Shown one piece after another: positions 7,748 through 16,520 of a stretch of DNA of 64,000 nt. The notes below the pieces were generated by a model that saw nothing but the letters and a program-made list of their open reading frames with translations, did not search any database and was not told the DNA's origin. How positions within the stretch are numbered: position 1 is the first letter of the stretch; every line of letters begins with the position of its first letter. The DNA is from Parafrankia elaeagni. Its GTDB lineage: Bacteria; Actinomycetota; Actinomycetes; Frankiales; Frankiaceae. The stretch is taken from NCBI RefSeq assembly GCF_000374165.1, contig NZ_KB893721.1, positions 1-64,000 on the forward strand, read 5' to 3'. The position numbers were made by a program, and so were the translations under genes.

Positions 7748-9451
7748 GTGGTCGGACTGCTGGACGGAATCGACCGAGCCCGGCGCCAGTGCGGGCGGAT
7801 CGTCTTTCTCGGCGCGGATTCCGAGGACGTTCTCGGCTGGTCGGAGTTCTTCACCGAGGCAGAACGCGTGGCTGCCTGGTTGCAGGGTGCGCGAGGCATC
7901 GGTCCCGGGCGCCGGGTTGTCATTCTCGCCCTGCCGGAACGATCGATGGTCACCGCCGTGGTGGCCGTATGGCTGGCGGGCGGCGCTGTGAGCTGTGCAC
8001 CGACACCGGCGCGGACAGTTGATCTCGCGATCTATGCCGAACAGACCCGCGACCGAATCGCCGCACTGGGCGATCCCCTCGTCGTGCTCGGATCTCCCTA
8101 CGAGCATCTAGCCGACACGCTGATCGCCGCAGATGCGCGGGTCGATTTTTTGCACGACGTGTTGACGGCGGATCCGACCGGGGTGTGGCAGGAGCCGGAA
8201 CTCACTCCGGCCGATCCCGCCGTTCTCCAGTTCACCAGCGGTACGACCGCGGTTCCGAAAATCGTCCAGGTCAGTCACGGGAACCTGGCGGCGAACATCG
8301 TGGCTATCCGTGACCGGATCCGGCACGACGAGATCCACGGCAGGCTGCTGACCTGGCTGCCGCTGTCACACGACATGGGCCTGATCGGTGCGCTCGCGGT
8401 GCAGCTGACGTGCGGAAACTGCGATGTGCTGTTGGGCTCGCCCACGGACTACCTCGCCGCGCCGTCGTCCTGGCTGCGCAACGCGGCACGTCACCGGGCA
8501 ACGGTTCTGATGGGTCCCGCATCGGCCTACGCACTTGCCGGCCGGTTGCTCGCGACCGGGCCGACGCTGGATCTGTCGTCGGTGAAGGTGGCGCTGTGCG
8601 GCGGGGAGCCGATCGAACCCGAAACGATCGAACGGTTCCTTGATGCAGCGGCCCCCCACGGATTCGACCGGAATGCGTTCCTGCCTGCCTATGGCCTGGC
8701 CGAGGCGACTCTCGCCGTTACCATGCCGACGGCCCCGGGCATGCACACCGACACGGTCGACGCAGGCCTCCTCGCGGATCGGCGGGTCGCCGTTCCCGCC
8801 ATAACCACCACCGAGGTCGGGAAGGCCCGGACCCGTCGGCTGGTCCGGCTCGGGCCGGCGCTGCCCGGCCTGCAGATCCGAATCGTGGACCCGGAGACAG
8901 GCCAGGAGTGCCCGGAGCGGTCTGTCGGCGAGATCCACATCCGCGGCGCCTCCGTCACTGCGGGTTACCTCAACGACAGGGAGGCTGCCGGCCCCGCAGC
9001 GACGCCCCGGGCGGACAGCCCGGATCACTTTGCGGTCAGGCGAGCCCCGGGCGGGTGGCTCGCGACGGGAGACCTGGGGTACCTGCTCGACGATGATCTC
9101 GTCGTCTGCGGCCGGGCAAAGGATCTGATCATCATCGGGGGCCGCAACCTGCACCCCGAGGAAGTCGAGCAGGCGGCGTCCCGTGTCTTCGGTGTCCGGC
9201 CCGGCAACGTCGTCGCCTATGCCGCTGCCCGTGCCGACGGCGCGAGCACTGACGGGCTGGCCGTCGCGGTAGAGAGCAGACCCGGCCATGGTGATTCGCG
9301 CATCCGCGACGAGGTCGCTGCCGCCGTGCTCGCCGCAGTGGGGATCCGGCCCGCCCAGGTACACGTGCTGCCACCCGGCAGCATCCCGAAGACACCCTCC
9401 GGCAAGCTCCAGCGCGCCCAGGCCGCCCTGATGTTCAGGAGCAGAGGATGA
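7748..9451 (+). CDS. Fatty acyl-AMP ligase (FadD/FAAL type)
   Basis: A 567-residue ANL-superfamily enzyme that adenylates a fatty acid for transfer to a carrier protein. Visible motifs are LQFTSGTTAVPK (P-loop A3), WLPLSHDMGLIG (A4, typical of FAALs), YGLAEATLAV (A5), TGDLGYLLDDDLVVCGR (A7/A8), DLIIIGGRNLHPEEVE (hinge), and a C-terminal PKTPSGKLQR with the catalytic Lys. The LSHDMGLIG and GGRNLHPEEVE forms favour a FAAL over an acyl-CoA ligase. The start is GTG 7748 with GAGAGG further upstream. It is followed by the SnoaL-like gene with an overlapping stop/start, and shares the locus with a mycobacterial-style reducing PKS, for which it probably supplies the starter acyl chain. Confidence 0.88.
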   Translation: MVGLLDGIDRARRQCGRIVFLGADSEDVLGWSEFFTEAERVAAWLQGARGIGPGRRVVILALPERSMVTAVVAVWLAGGAVSCAPTPARTVDLAIYAEQTRDRIAALGDPLVVLGSPYEHLADTLIAADARVDFLHDVLTADPTGVWQEPELTPADPAVLQFTSGTTAVPKIVQVSHGNLAANIVAIRDRIRHDEIHGRLLTWLPLSHDMGLIGALAVQLTCGNCDVLLGSPTDYLAAPSSWLRNAARHRATVLMGPASAYALAGRLLATGPTLDLSSVKVALCGGEPIEPETIERFLDAAAPHGFDRNAFLPAYGLAEATLAVTMPTAPGMHTDTVDAGLLADRRVAVPAITTTEVGKARTRRLVRLGPALPGLQIRIVDPETGQECPERSVGEIHIRGASVTAGYLNDREAAGPAATPRADSPDHFAVRRAPGGWLATGDLGYLLDDDLVVCGRAKDLIIIGGRNLHPEEVEQAASRVFGVRPGNVVAYAAARADGASTDGLAVAVESRPGHGDSRIRDEVAAAVLAAVGIRPAQVHVLPPGSIPKTPSGKLQRAQAALMFRSRG

Positions 9452-9894
9452 ACAACGGAACGGTAGGCAGGCGGGAAGCCGCCACCGTCGGTGCCGGGAC
9501 GACCCTCGACGTCATCCAGGCGGTCACCACCGCCGCGGACCGGGTCCACGAGGCCTGGGCCGTCGACGACGACAGGCGCCATGGCCTGCTCGCCGAGGTC
9601 TGTGCCTCCGACGTCGCCTACGCGAACCCGCTGAAGAGCTCCACCGGTACGCAGGCTCTCGCCGAGCTGATCGCCGAGCTGGCCACCGCCTACCCGGGCT
9701 ACGTGCCGGCGCGCACCTCCGGTGTCGACGGCCACCACGGCACCGCCCGCTACGAGTGGGTGCTGCGCGACCGGGCCGGCCAGATGGTGCTCGGCGGCAT
9801 CGAGATCGTCCGTTTCACCCCGGACGCCCGACTGAGCTCGATCGTCTCCTTCTTCGGCCAGCCGCCCCGGCCTGTTTACACCTACCAGGCCTGA
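9448..9894 (+). CDS. SnoaL-like / NTF2-fold protein
   Basis: A 148-residue protein with the small alpha+beta barrel pattern of the SnoaL/NTF2 superfamily: helix AADRVHEAWAVDDDRRHGLLAEV, then CASDVAYANPLKSSTG, and the strands ARYEWVLRDRAGQMVLGGIEIVRF. Such proteins act as cyclases, isomerases or hydratases, or merely bind ligands. ATG 9448 overlaps the TGA of the acyl-AMP ligase, so translation is coupled and the two probably work together. The precise reaction is unknown. Confidence 0.75.
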   Translation: MNNGTVGRREAATVGAGTTLDVIQAVTTAADRVHEAWAVDDDRRHGLLAEVCASDVAYANPLKSSTGTQALAELIAELATAYPGYVPARTSGVDGHHGTARYEWVLRDRAGQMVLGGIEIVRFTPDARLSSIVSFFGQPPRPVYTYQA

Positions 9895-9900
9895 CCCGCC

Positions 9901-11193
9901 GTGCCACCCGTCGAGGCCGGTCCGCACAGCGACCAGTCGCCCGATGCAACGGCGCCCGTGTGGCCGTCGAGCCGACGCTTCCGGGACGCGTCGCCGGACA
10001 GCAAACTCGCCTATCTGCGTCGACTGCGCGACGACCCGACGCTGCATCTGTTCGACGAACCTCCCATTCCGGGCCTCGCCCGCGGCAAGGGCTACCGCGC
10101 GCTCACCCGCCACGCCGACCTCGTCGAGGTCTCCCGCCGCCCGGCCGACTTCTGCTCAGGGCTCGGCACGCTGTGGGTCAACGACCTCGGCCCCGCCTTC
10201 AACGAGTTCTTCGGTTCGATCATCAACCTCGACGACCCTCGTCACGGCCAGCTCCGCCGACTCGTCGCCGCGGCGTTCACGCCGCGCACCCTGCGCCGCC
10301 TGCACGACAGTCTTGACCGCCATGCCGCCGCAACCGTCGCCGCCGCCGCACGGCGACGGGACCTGGACATCGTCGCCGACCTGGCCACGCCCTTCCCGCT
10401 CGCCGTGATCTGCGACCTGGTCGGTGTTCCACCCGGCCACCGGGCCGACGTCCTGGCTGCCTCCGACGTCATCGTCTCCGGCGGCGACCCAGAGCTCGTC
10501 CCGGACCAGCAGGACCCGATCAGTGCCTTCCTCGCCGCCGGCACAGCCCTGGCCGATCTGGCTGCCGACCTCGCCGAGCACCGCCGGCGCAGGCCCGCCG
10601 ACGATCTGCTCACCACACTCGTCCAGGCGGACGTCGACGGCATCCGCCTCACCACCTCGGAGGTCGCGTCCTTCTTCGTCCTCCTGGCCTTCGCCGGCCA
10701 GGAGACCACCCGCAACGCGATCAGTCTCGGGCTGTGGGCGCTGCACAACGCCCCCGCGGTCCGCAGGGCCTGGGCCGCCGACTTCGACCGGCTACGCCCC
10801 ACCGCTGTCGAAGAGGTTCTTCGCTTCACCACACCCGTCGCCACGATGCGCCGCACCGCCACCCGCGACATCACCCTGAACGGCCACCACCTTGCCGGAG
10901 GTGACAAGGTCCTTCTGCTCTACGCGGCGGCCAACCGCGACGAGCGCGTCTTCCCCGACCCCGACCGGCTCGACCTCACCCGATCCCCGAACCCCCATCT
11001 CGCCTTCGGCGGCCCAGGTCCCCACTTCTGCCTCGGCGCACACCTGGCCCGGGCCGAGATCGCCGCGATCCTCCGGGAGATCTTCCATCGCCTGCCCGAC
11101 CTCACCATCACCGGTGAGCCGGAGTTCCTCCGGTCGGTCTCCGTCAACGGCGTCAGAAAACTCGAGGCGAGAACGGGTCGGCGCGGACCGTGA
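9901..11193 (+). CDS. Cytochrome P450
   Basis: A 430-residue soluble bacterial P450. The haem loop is FGGPGPHFCLGAHLAR with the proximal ligand Cys377. The I-helix oxygen-activating motif is AFAGQETTRN, and the ExxR pair falls within the VEEVLRF region. The GGxGPHFCLG form of the haem loop is common in actinobacterial P450s acting on sterols and lipids (CYP125/124/142-like), but subfamily cannot be assigned by eye. The start is GTG 9901, six bases after the SnoaL-like gene, so it is in the same operon. It probably hydroxylates the acyl or polyketide product, using ferredoxin partners encoded elsewhere. Confidence 0.88.
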   Translation: MPPVEAGPHSDQSPDATAPVWPSSRRFRDASPDSKLAYLRRLRDDPTLHLFDEPPIPGLARGKGYRALTRHADLVEVSRRPADFCSGLGTLWVNDLGPAFNEFFGSIINLDDPRHGQLRRLVAAAFTPRTLRRLHDSLDRHAAATVAAAARRRDLDIVADLATPFPLAVICDLVGVPPGHRADVLAASDVIVSGGDPELVPDQQDPISAFLAAGTALADLAADLAEHRRRRPADDLLTTLVQADVDGIRLTTSEVASFFVLLAFAGQETTRNAISLGLWALHNAPAVRRAWAADFDRLRPTAVEEVLRFTTPVATMRRTATRDITLNGHHLAGGDKVLLLYAAANRDERVFPDPDRLDLTRSPNPHLAFGGPGPHFCLGAHLARAEIAAILREIFHRLPDLTITGEPEFLRSVSVNGVRKLEARTGRRGP

Positions 11194-11600
11194 TGTCACG
11201 AGCTCGGGTCGACGTCACGGAACCCGGGCGCTACCGGCGCCCGCTGGCGGCGATGAGCCGGTTCCTCGACGGTCTCGACGCCGCCCACCCGCCGGTGCCC
11301 GCCGGCGCACGGGTACTGGCCGCGCTGGGTCCGAAGATGCTGGACCTCGCGGCGGCACGGGCCCGTGGGGCGCATCCCTACCTCGTGACGCCGCAGCACA
11401 CCCGGCTCTCCCGCGAGGCACTGGGTGACGGGGCACTTGTGCTTCCCGAGCAGACCGTGATCCTGTGCGGCGGGCGCGACGAGGCGCGGGTGGACGAGCA
11501 CCGTGCCGCCGGCACCGATCACGTGGCCCTGCAGGCACTCGCACCCGGCCAGGGCGCATTTCCCCGCGAGCGGTGGCGGCGCTTCACGGCACTGCTGTAA
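11193..11600 (+). pseudogene. F420-type luciferase-like oxidoreductase, internally deleted
   Basis: About 135 residues match the second half of the MSMEG_4141-type LLM oxidoreductases: RRPLAAMSRFLDGLDAA, then RVLAALGPKMLDLAAARARG, AHPYLVTPQHT and PEQTVILC, with the C-terminal AAGTDHVALQALAPG. The first 120 or so residues are missing, and about 60-65 residues are missing between GGRDEAR and VDEHRAAG, while the frame stays open. Its ATG overlaps the TGA of the P450, so it looks translationally coupled even though it cannot form a complete TIM barrel. An intact relative follows. Either it is a relic kept in frame by chance, or a shortened protein still made. Confidence 0.65.
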
Positions 11601-11610
11601 ACAGAATTCC

Positions 11611-12612
11611 ATGTCGGAATCGAGCACGTTTGAGCTGTCCTGCGGGCTTCCGCCGGGCCCGGACTTCGCGGATCTCGCCGTCCTCGCCGAAGAACTCGGC
11701 TACGCGCGGGTCTGGATCTTCGACTCGGCTCCGTTGTGGGAGGACCCGTTCGCGCACCTCGCCCTGGCGGCTGTGCGGACGAGTCGGATCGGTCTCGGCA
11801 CCGCGGTCCTGATTCCCACCCAGCGGGCGGTCATGACCATGGCGTCGGGCATCGCGACCATCGCCCGCCTCTCCGAAGGTCGTTTCCGCGCCTGCTTCGG
11901 CACCGGCTACACCGCCCGCATGACCATCGGCCAGCCGCCGATGCCGCTCGACGCCCTCTTCGACTACGTCGCCTCGATCCGCCGGCTGCTCGCCGGCGAG
12001 ACCATCCTGCTCGACGGAAAGGCGGCCCGCATGCTGCACGGGCCTGGCCTGACCGCGCCACGGCCGGTCGACGTCCCGCTGTGGCTCAGCGTTCTCGGCC
12101 CACGCGGCAACAGGCGAGCCCCCGAAGTGGCCGACGGCACGATCGGCCCGCCACACCCCGCACTTCCGACCGCCACGATGGTCACCGGCACCGTGCTCGA
12201 TCCGGGCGAGGATCCCCACTCGGCTCGCGTCCGGGAGGCGGTCGGCCCCTGGCAGGTCGTCCGCTGGCACACCGCCTATGCCGTCGGCGGGCCCGCGGCG
12301 GTGGACGCCCTGCCGGGAGGAAGGCAGTGGCGCGAGGCCCTCGAAGGCCTCGCCCCCGCCGACCGACGTCATCTGCTCACTTTCGAGGGGCATGTCACCC
12401 ACCTGACCGAGCGGGACCGCCCGTTGCTGGATCACCTTGACCTCGACGCCCTGGTCGGAGATCTCACCAGCATGGTCGGGGAGGCGGCCGCCGTCCGGCA
12501 GAAGCTCTCCCGCCTCGCCGAGGCTGGTTTCCGCGAGGTCATGTACCAGCCCTCCGGCCCCGATATCGCCCGCGAGCTGCGGGCCTTCGCCGAGGCCCGC
12601 CCGGCGAGGTAG
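11611..12612 (+). CDS. Luciferase-like (LLM class) F420/flavin-dependent oxidoreductase
   Basis: A 333-residue TIM-barrel oxidoreductase of the luciferase-like monooxygenase superfamily. Motifs include LAVLAEELGYARVWIFDSAPLW at the first barrel turn, RIGLGTAVLIPTQR, EGRFRACFGTGYTARMTIG (cofactor phosphate region), and the C-terminal AEAGFREVMYQPSG. In high-GC actinobacteria these usually use coenzyme F420 for hydride transfer. It lies 10 bases after the truncated relative and completes the run of FAAL, SnoaL, P450 and LLM genes, suggesting successive redox tailoring of one lipid-like product. The substrate is unknown. Confidence 0.82.
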   Translation: MSESSTFELSCGLPPGPDFADLAVLAEELGYARVWIFDSAPLWEDPFAHLALAAVRTSRIGLGTAVLIPTQRAVMTMASGIATIARLSEGRFRACFGTGYTARMTIGQPPMPLDALFDYVASIRRLLAGETILLDGKAARMLHGPGLTAPRPVDVPLWLSVLGPRGNRRAPEVADGTIGPPHPALPTATMVTGTVLDPGEDPHSARVREAVGPWQVVRWHTAYAVGGPAAVDALPGGRQWREALEGLAPADRRHLLTFEGHVTHLTERDRPLLDHLDLDALVGDLTSMVGEAAAVRQKLSRLAEAGFREVMYQPSGPDIARELRAFAEARPAR

Positions 12613-12963
12613 CACCGACTGCCGGTGTATGGATCGCCTGGCCGGTTCCCCGCCCGGCCGTGCTCGACCGATCGGGCGTGGACCGGCGAACCGCCATGAC
12701 CCGTCTCGGTCGGGCCGCGCTTCGGGACCAGGGAGCGGTTCCGCCGGCAGGTCGCTGCCGTTGTGCCACGTTGAGGGAACGAGTCGGCATAATAAGTGAC
12801 ATTGCACCTTCGTGCTACCCCGCTCGACCGGCGGCCGGTGGCGCCCTGCCGGCCGGCGGGGCCGGCCCGCGCCGAATGGTCACCGCGGCGGGCACGATGG
12901 CGGGCGCCACCCGGCCGCCCGGCAACCTGTGGGGCGGGTGCGACGATTGTGAGAGGGCGGGCT
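12613..12963. other. Intergenic stretch, no gene seen
   Basis: No convincing coding frame or RNA gene. A short AT-richer pocket (GGCATAATAAGTGACATTGC) near 12790 could hold the promoter of the methyltransferase gene. Confidence 0.35.
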
Positions 12964-13815
12964 GTGAGCAGCGAACCGAGGCGCGTTCTTCGCTGGAACC
13001 GGCTGGTTGACCATGTGGAGCCGGTGGACCTGCGGACGGACGTACCGCACTCGGCTCGGGTCTACGACTACTTCCTCGGCGGGAAGGACAACTTCCCCGC
13101 CGACCGGGAGGCCGCCGAGCAGACGCTGGCGATCTTCCCGGACATGCGGACCGGGGCACGGGAGAACCGGGCCTTCCTGCACCGCGCGACCCGCAAGCTC
13201 GTCGGGGAGCTGGGCCTTCGGCAGTTCATCGACATCGGCACCGGCATCCCGACGTCGCCGAACCTGCACGAGGTCGCGCAGGAGAGCGCCAAGGACGCCC
13301 ACATCGTGTACGTCGACAACGACCCGATCGTCCTGGCGCACGCCCGGGCACTGCTCACCGGTTCCGCCCAGGGCCGCACCGCGTACCTCGACGCCGATCT
13401 GCGCGAGCCGGAGAAGATCCTGCGCTCGACCGAACTGGCCGAGACGCTCGACCTCGACCAGCCGCTCGTGCTGTCGCTGATCGCCGTGCTGCACTTCATT
13501 CCCGCGGCTGACGACCCGTACAACCTCGTCCGCCGGTACACCGAGATCCTGCCCTCCGGCAGTTACGTCGCCCTCACCCACGCCACCGGGGACTTCGCGC
13601 CGGAGGCGGCAGCGAAGGTGTCAGCCACCTACCAGGCGCGCGGTATTGCACTGACGCCACGCTCCCGGTCCGAGATCGAGGATTTCCTCACCGGCCTGGA
13701 ACTCGTCGACCCGGGTGTCGTGCCGGTGCACCGGTGGCACCCGGAGAAGAACACGGGCGAGGAACTGGCCGACGACCGTGTGAACGTCTACGGCGTCCTG
13801 GCCCGCGTCCCCTGA
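12964..13815 (+). CDS. SAM-dependent methyltransferase, DUF574 family
   Basis: A 283-residue protein of the actinobacterial DUF574 (S-adenosyl methyltransferase) family, recognisable by ARVYDYFLGGKDNFPADRE at the N-terminus, the SAM-binding FIDIGTGIPTSPNLHEVAQ, VYVDNDPIVLAHARALL, and a C-terminal PVHRWHPE. The family is greatly expanded in actinomycetes and most members have no known substrate. The start at GTG 12964 is supported by GAGAGG upstream. A terminator hairpin follows, so it is probably a single-gene unit rather than part of the lipid operon. Confidence 0.9.
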   Translation: MSSEPRRVLRWNRLVDHVEPVDLRTDVPHSARVYDYFLGGKDNFPADREAAEQTLAIFPDMRTGARENRAFLHRATRKLVGELGLRQFIDIGTGIPTSPNLHEVAQESAKDAHIVYVDNDPIVLAHARALLTGSAQGRTAYLDADLREPEKILRSTELAETLDLDQPLVLSLIAVLHFIPAADDPYNLVRRYTEILPSGSYVALTHATGDFAPEAAAKVSATYQARGIALTPRSRSEIEDFLTGLELVDPGVVPVHRWHPEKNTGEELADDRVNVYGVLARVP

Positions 13816-13832
13816 GCTTGTCCGCCGGGCCC

Positions 13833-13866
13833 ACTGCCGCCGGTCGGCGCACCGGCCGGCGGCAGT
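13833..13866 (+). terminator. Hairpin after the methyltransferase
   Basis: ACTGCCGCCGG is followed 12 bases later by its exact complement CCGGCGGCAGT, 18 bases past the methyltransferase stop. Confidence 0.6.
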
Positions 13867-13924
13867 CCGACAACGCGAGGAATCGAGCCACACCTCCCGG
13901 CCCGATTTTTGGGACGCTTGGGCG

Positions 13925-14554
13925 GTGACGGAACCCTTCACTGATTTACCACCCGGCGTACCGGCTGTTCCCGCACCGGACAGGGGCGCCGGCCTGCCCG
14001 GCGGCCCGGACTTCGGCCGGTTCGTCGACAATCTGCGCCACCTGCTCGATGTCGTGACCGACGCCTGCCCACCGGCCGAGGTGATGACGCAGGTCGCTGA
14101 CGAGTTCGCACAGATCAGTGCACGGCTGGCGCCGTTCGCGGTCGCGGAGTCCGAACGGGCGACCGGGCTGCGACTGGATCTCGCGGGCCGCGGCCAGACG
14201 ATGGCGCCCGTCGTGCTGTGGGATGTGCGCGCCCGGGACCGGGCCACCTGCCGCGTGACGTTCGGCCGGCACTACGTGACCGTGAACGGCGCGGTTCACG
14301 GCGGTGCCATCCCGCTGGTGTTCGACGAGGTGCTGGCCGTGCTGGCCAACGCCAGCGGCGCCTTCGCCCGGTCGGTGTACCTGAACGTGAACTACCGCGC
14401 GCTCACTCGGGTCGGCGTTCCCCTGCGGGTGGAGGCGACGGTCGACCGTGTCGAGGGCCGCAAGCTTTTCCTCACCGGCCGACTTTTTGACGGCGACACG
14501 TTGTGTGCGGAGGCTGAAAGCCTGTTCGTCCAGCTGAGAACCGGTCAGCACTGA
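13925..14554 (+). CDS. Hotdog-fold thioesterase (PaaI-like)
   Basis: A 209-residue protein whose C-terminal half is a single hotdog domain. NGAVHGGAIPLVFDEVLAVLAN is the central-helix signature with the HGG turn and the catalytic acid in DEV, followed by SVYLNVNYRALTRVGVPLRVEATVDR and GRKLFLTGRLFDGDTLCAEAESLFV. Such enzymes hydrolyse acyl-CoA or acyl-ACP thioesters. The first 90 residues are less conserved. Since the downstream PKS has no thioesterase, this is a candidate for releasing or editing its product, but that is inference. The last codons lie in a 19-bp tandem duplication (14542-14579), so the stop and its context are repeated. Confidence 0.8.
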   Translation: MTEPFTDLPPGVPAVPAPDRGAGLPGGPDFGRFVDNLRHLLDVVTDACPPAEVMTQVADEFAQISARLAPFAVAESERATGLRLDLAGRGQTMAPVVLWDVRARDRATCRVTFGRHYVTVNGAVHGGAIPLVFDEVLAVLANASGAFARSVYLNVNYRALTRVGVPLRVEATVDRVEGRKLFLTGRLFDGDTLCAEAESLFVQLRTGQH

Positions 14555-14812
14555 AGCGCCCGGTCAGCACTGAAGCGCCTGGCCGGTCCCGAGGCGGCCG
14601 ACGCCTGTCCAGGGCACTGGTTCACGGCAATCCGGTGCAACATTTGCGCCAACGTTAACCGGATTTTCCTGGTTTCGCCACCGAAAGTACCGCCTTCTCT
14701 TCCGTTTCGCGTTTCTCGCACCCTCGAATGTCTGATCTCAGCAGAGATTTGGTCTAATAAGGTTGCTTTCGGTGGCTCGATGGGATTGTGGACGCGGGAG
14801 AGGAGAGGCGTG

Positions 14813-15643
14813 GTGCCTGCTCGGAGACCGGATGTCCGGTCGAGCCGGTGGCAGGCGGTCACCGTTTTCACCGTCCTGCTCGGCATGGCCGCCGTGGTTG
14901 TCGGCGTCATCGCGGCCCGCGGCGCCCAGTCGTACTACTCCTGGGATGGAGGCACCCCGGCAGCATCGGCCGAGCGACCGGTGGGCGGGGCGTTCCGCGA
15001 GTCCCGCTCGCCGCGCCCCTGGCCCACGGCGAGCGGGCCGGCGGTCGTCGGCACGCCGAGCCCGCCCGCCCCGATGACATCCGCGCCCCCTCCGACCGGC
15101 GGACCTGACACAGCGACAGCGTCCGCACCGGTCACCCCCTCGGGCCGTCAGGTCGCGGCGAGCCCGCGGGCCTCCGCGGGAGACGCTCCGCAGGCCCAGG
15201 GCGGGGCGCTCCCACCCGCCGCCGCGCCCGCTCCCCCGCCGGCCGCTCCGGCCGCCACCACGCCGCCCGCGGCCGTTGCCGGCACCTCCGCCTTCGTGCA
15301 CGGAGCGACCGGCCTGTGCCTGGACAGCGACGGGACGACCTACATCCACGCCCTGAGGTGCAACGGCAGCGCCTACCAGCAGTGGACCGTCAGGGGGCTC
15401 GGCCCGGTGGTGATCACCCATCGGCCGACCGGCGTCTGCCTGGACAGCAACGAGAACGGCGCCGTCTACGCGATCGACTGCAACGGCGGCGCCTACCAGA
15501 AGTGGACGATGGCCGCGAACGGCGACGGCTCGCTGAGCCTGGTGGACGTCGCCACCGGTATGTGCATGCAGAGCAACGGATCCGGCGCGCTCACCACGAC
15601 CGGTTGCGACGGCGGGGCCTACCAGCGCTGGCGTCGCGGCTGA
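14813..15643 (+). CDS. Membrane-anchored ricin B-type lectin
   Basis: About 276 residues. The start is placed at GTG 14813 (or 14810), four bases after GGAGAGG; an ATG at 14780 lacks such a site. A short basic N-terminus precedes one transmembrane segment (residues about 15-36), then a long Pro/Ala/Ser-rich spacer (about 40-160) and a C-terminal beta-trefoil with three QxW repeats (QQWTVRG, QKWTM, QRWRRG), each with a GxCLDS-type strand and a Cys pair. The lectin would sit outside the membrane and bind glycans. It may help in wall binding or self-recognition; no link to the polyketide genes is evident. Confidence 0.82.
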   Translation: MPARRPDVRSSRWQAVTVFTVLLGMAAVVVGVIAARGAQSYYSWDGGTPAASAERPVGGAFRESRSPRPWPTASGPAVVGTPSPPAPMTSAPPPTGGPDTATASAPVTPSGRQVAASPRASAGDAPQAQGGALPPAAAPAPPPAAPAATTPPAAVAGTSAFVHGATGLCLDSDGTTYIHALRCNGSAYQQWTVRGLGPVVITHRPTGVCLDSNENGAVYAIDCNGGAYQKWTMAANGDGSLSLVDVATGMCMQSNGSGALTTTGCDGGAYQRWRRG

Positions 15644-16520
15644 TGCCGTGCCCTGGAGGGCGTCTCACTACGCACCTGCGTGGATTTCCCAGAAGGAATC
15701 CGCCGCTGAACGCGGAACCACGTAACTGCCGTTCGAGATGCCGACGGAGATAACCGATCGTTTCCCTGACATGTGCATCCTGCATGTGCCGGGCCCAGTA
15801 CCCACGCCGCCGTCACCGCCTGCCGTCACCGCCTGCCGTCACACTACGAAGTCAAACGTGTACCTACCACACCGATCGGGCGGTGGCACTCCCGCCACGC
15901 TGGGCGACGACGCGGACCAGGCAGCGGAACCGGCCCCGGTAGCCGGCAGCGGTTCACCCCGCGCTCGAGGTCGACCCCGCGACCTGACCGAGTGTCACCA
16001 GCAGGACATCGATCTTCGCCCGAGCCCGCCACCCGACGGCGACTCCGGTCGTCGGCGACCTGTTTCCGCAGTTCCACCCCCGGAGCCATCCAGGACACAG
16101 GACCGCCGACCGTGCCCCAGTCGCCAGGCCGACCAGCGCCGGTGGCACTTTTGGGCAGCGCCCGGCCAGGGCGACTGTGACCGCGTCACCACAGGAAGCC
16201 AGCCAACCTGACGCTGGTGGGCGGAGCGAACGCGCATTTTTGATCTTGCCATACGGGTGGACCTGTCACCTTTGGCCGTCAGGCGAAAGCGGAGGGTGGT
16301 TGCTGGGTAGCGTTCGCCCTGCCTATCGTCTGCCCTGCTTGCGTGCCTGGTGTAAGCCCAAGAAAGCTCACCGCGGCACAAAGGATGCGCGGTGGCGGGA
16401 TAGCAATGCCTGCTTTCGCCGCACTCCGCACGTTATGTGGCTGCGCCCGCACGTCCAGGGCTCCAGCGTTTTATGCAACCGCTGTCTGCACTGTTCCCAA
16501 TTTCGGAGACGGACAATTCC
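15644..16520. other. Long intergenic region before the PKS, no gene seen
   Basis: Nearly 880 bases with open frames but no recognisable protein, no ribosome-site-led frame and no RNA gene. It holds a short 13-bp tandem repeat (GCCGTCACCGCCT, 15809-15842). Near 16339-16357 a stretch shares TACACCAGGC (reverse strand) with the motif found upstream of the MerR and SARP genes, which may be chance. Promoter elements for the PKS must lie here but I cannot place them. Confidence 0.4.

Noticed and set aside
15738-16211. 157-codon frame in the gap before the PKS
   Set aside because: No ribosome site, Pro/Arg-rich composition and no family pattern; overlaps equally open frames on both strands.
16339-16357. 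Possible third copy of the MerR/SARP motif before the PKS
   Set aside because: Only the 10-base core TACACCAGGC agrees and flanks differ, so chance is a fair explanation.
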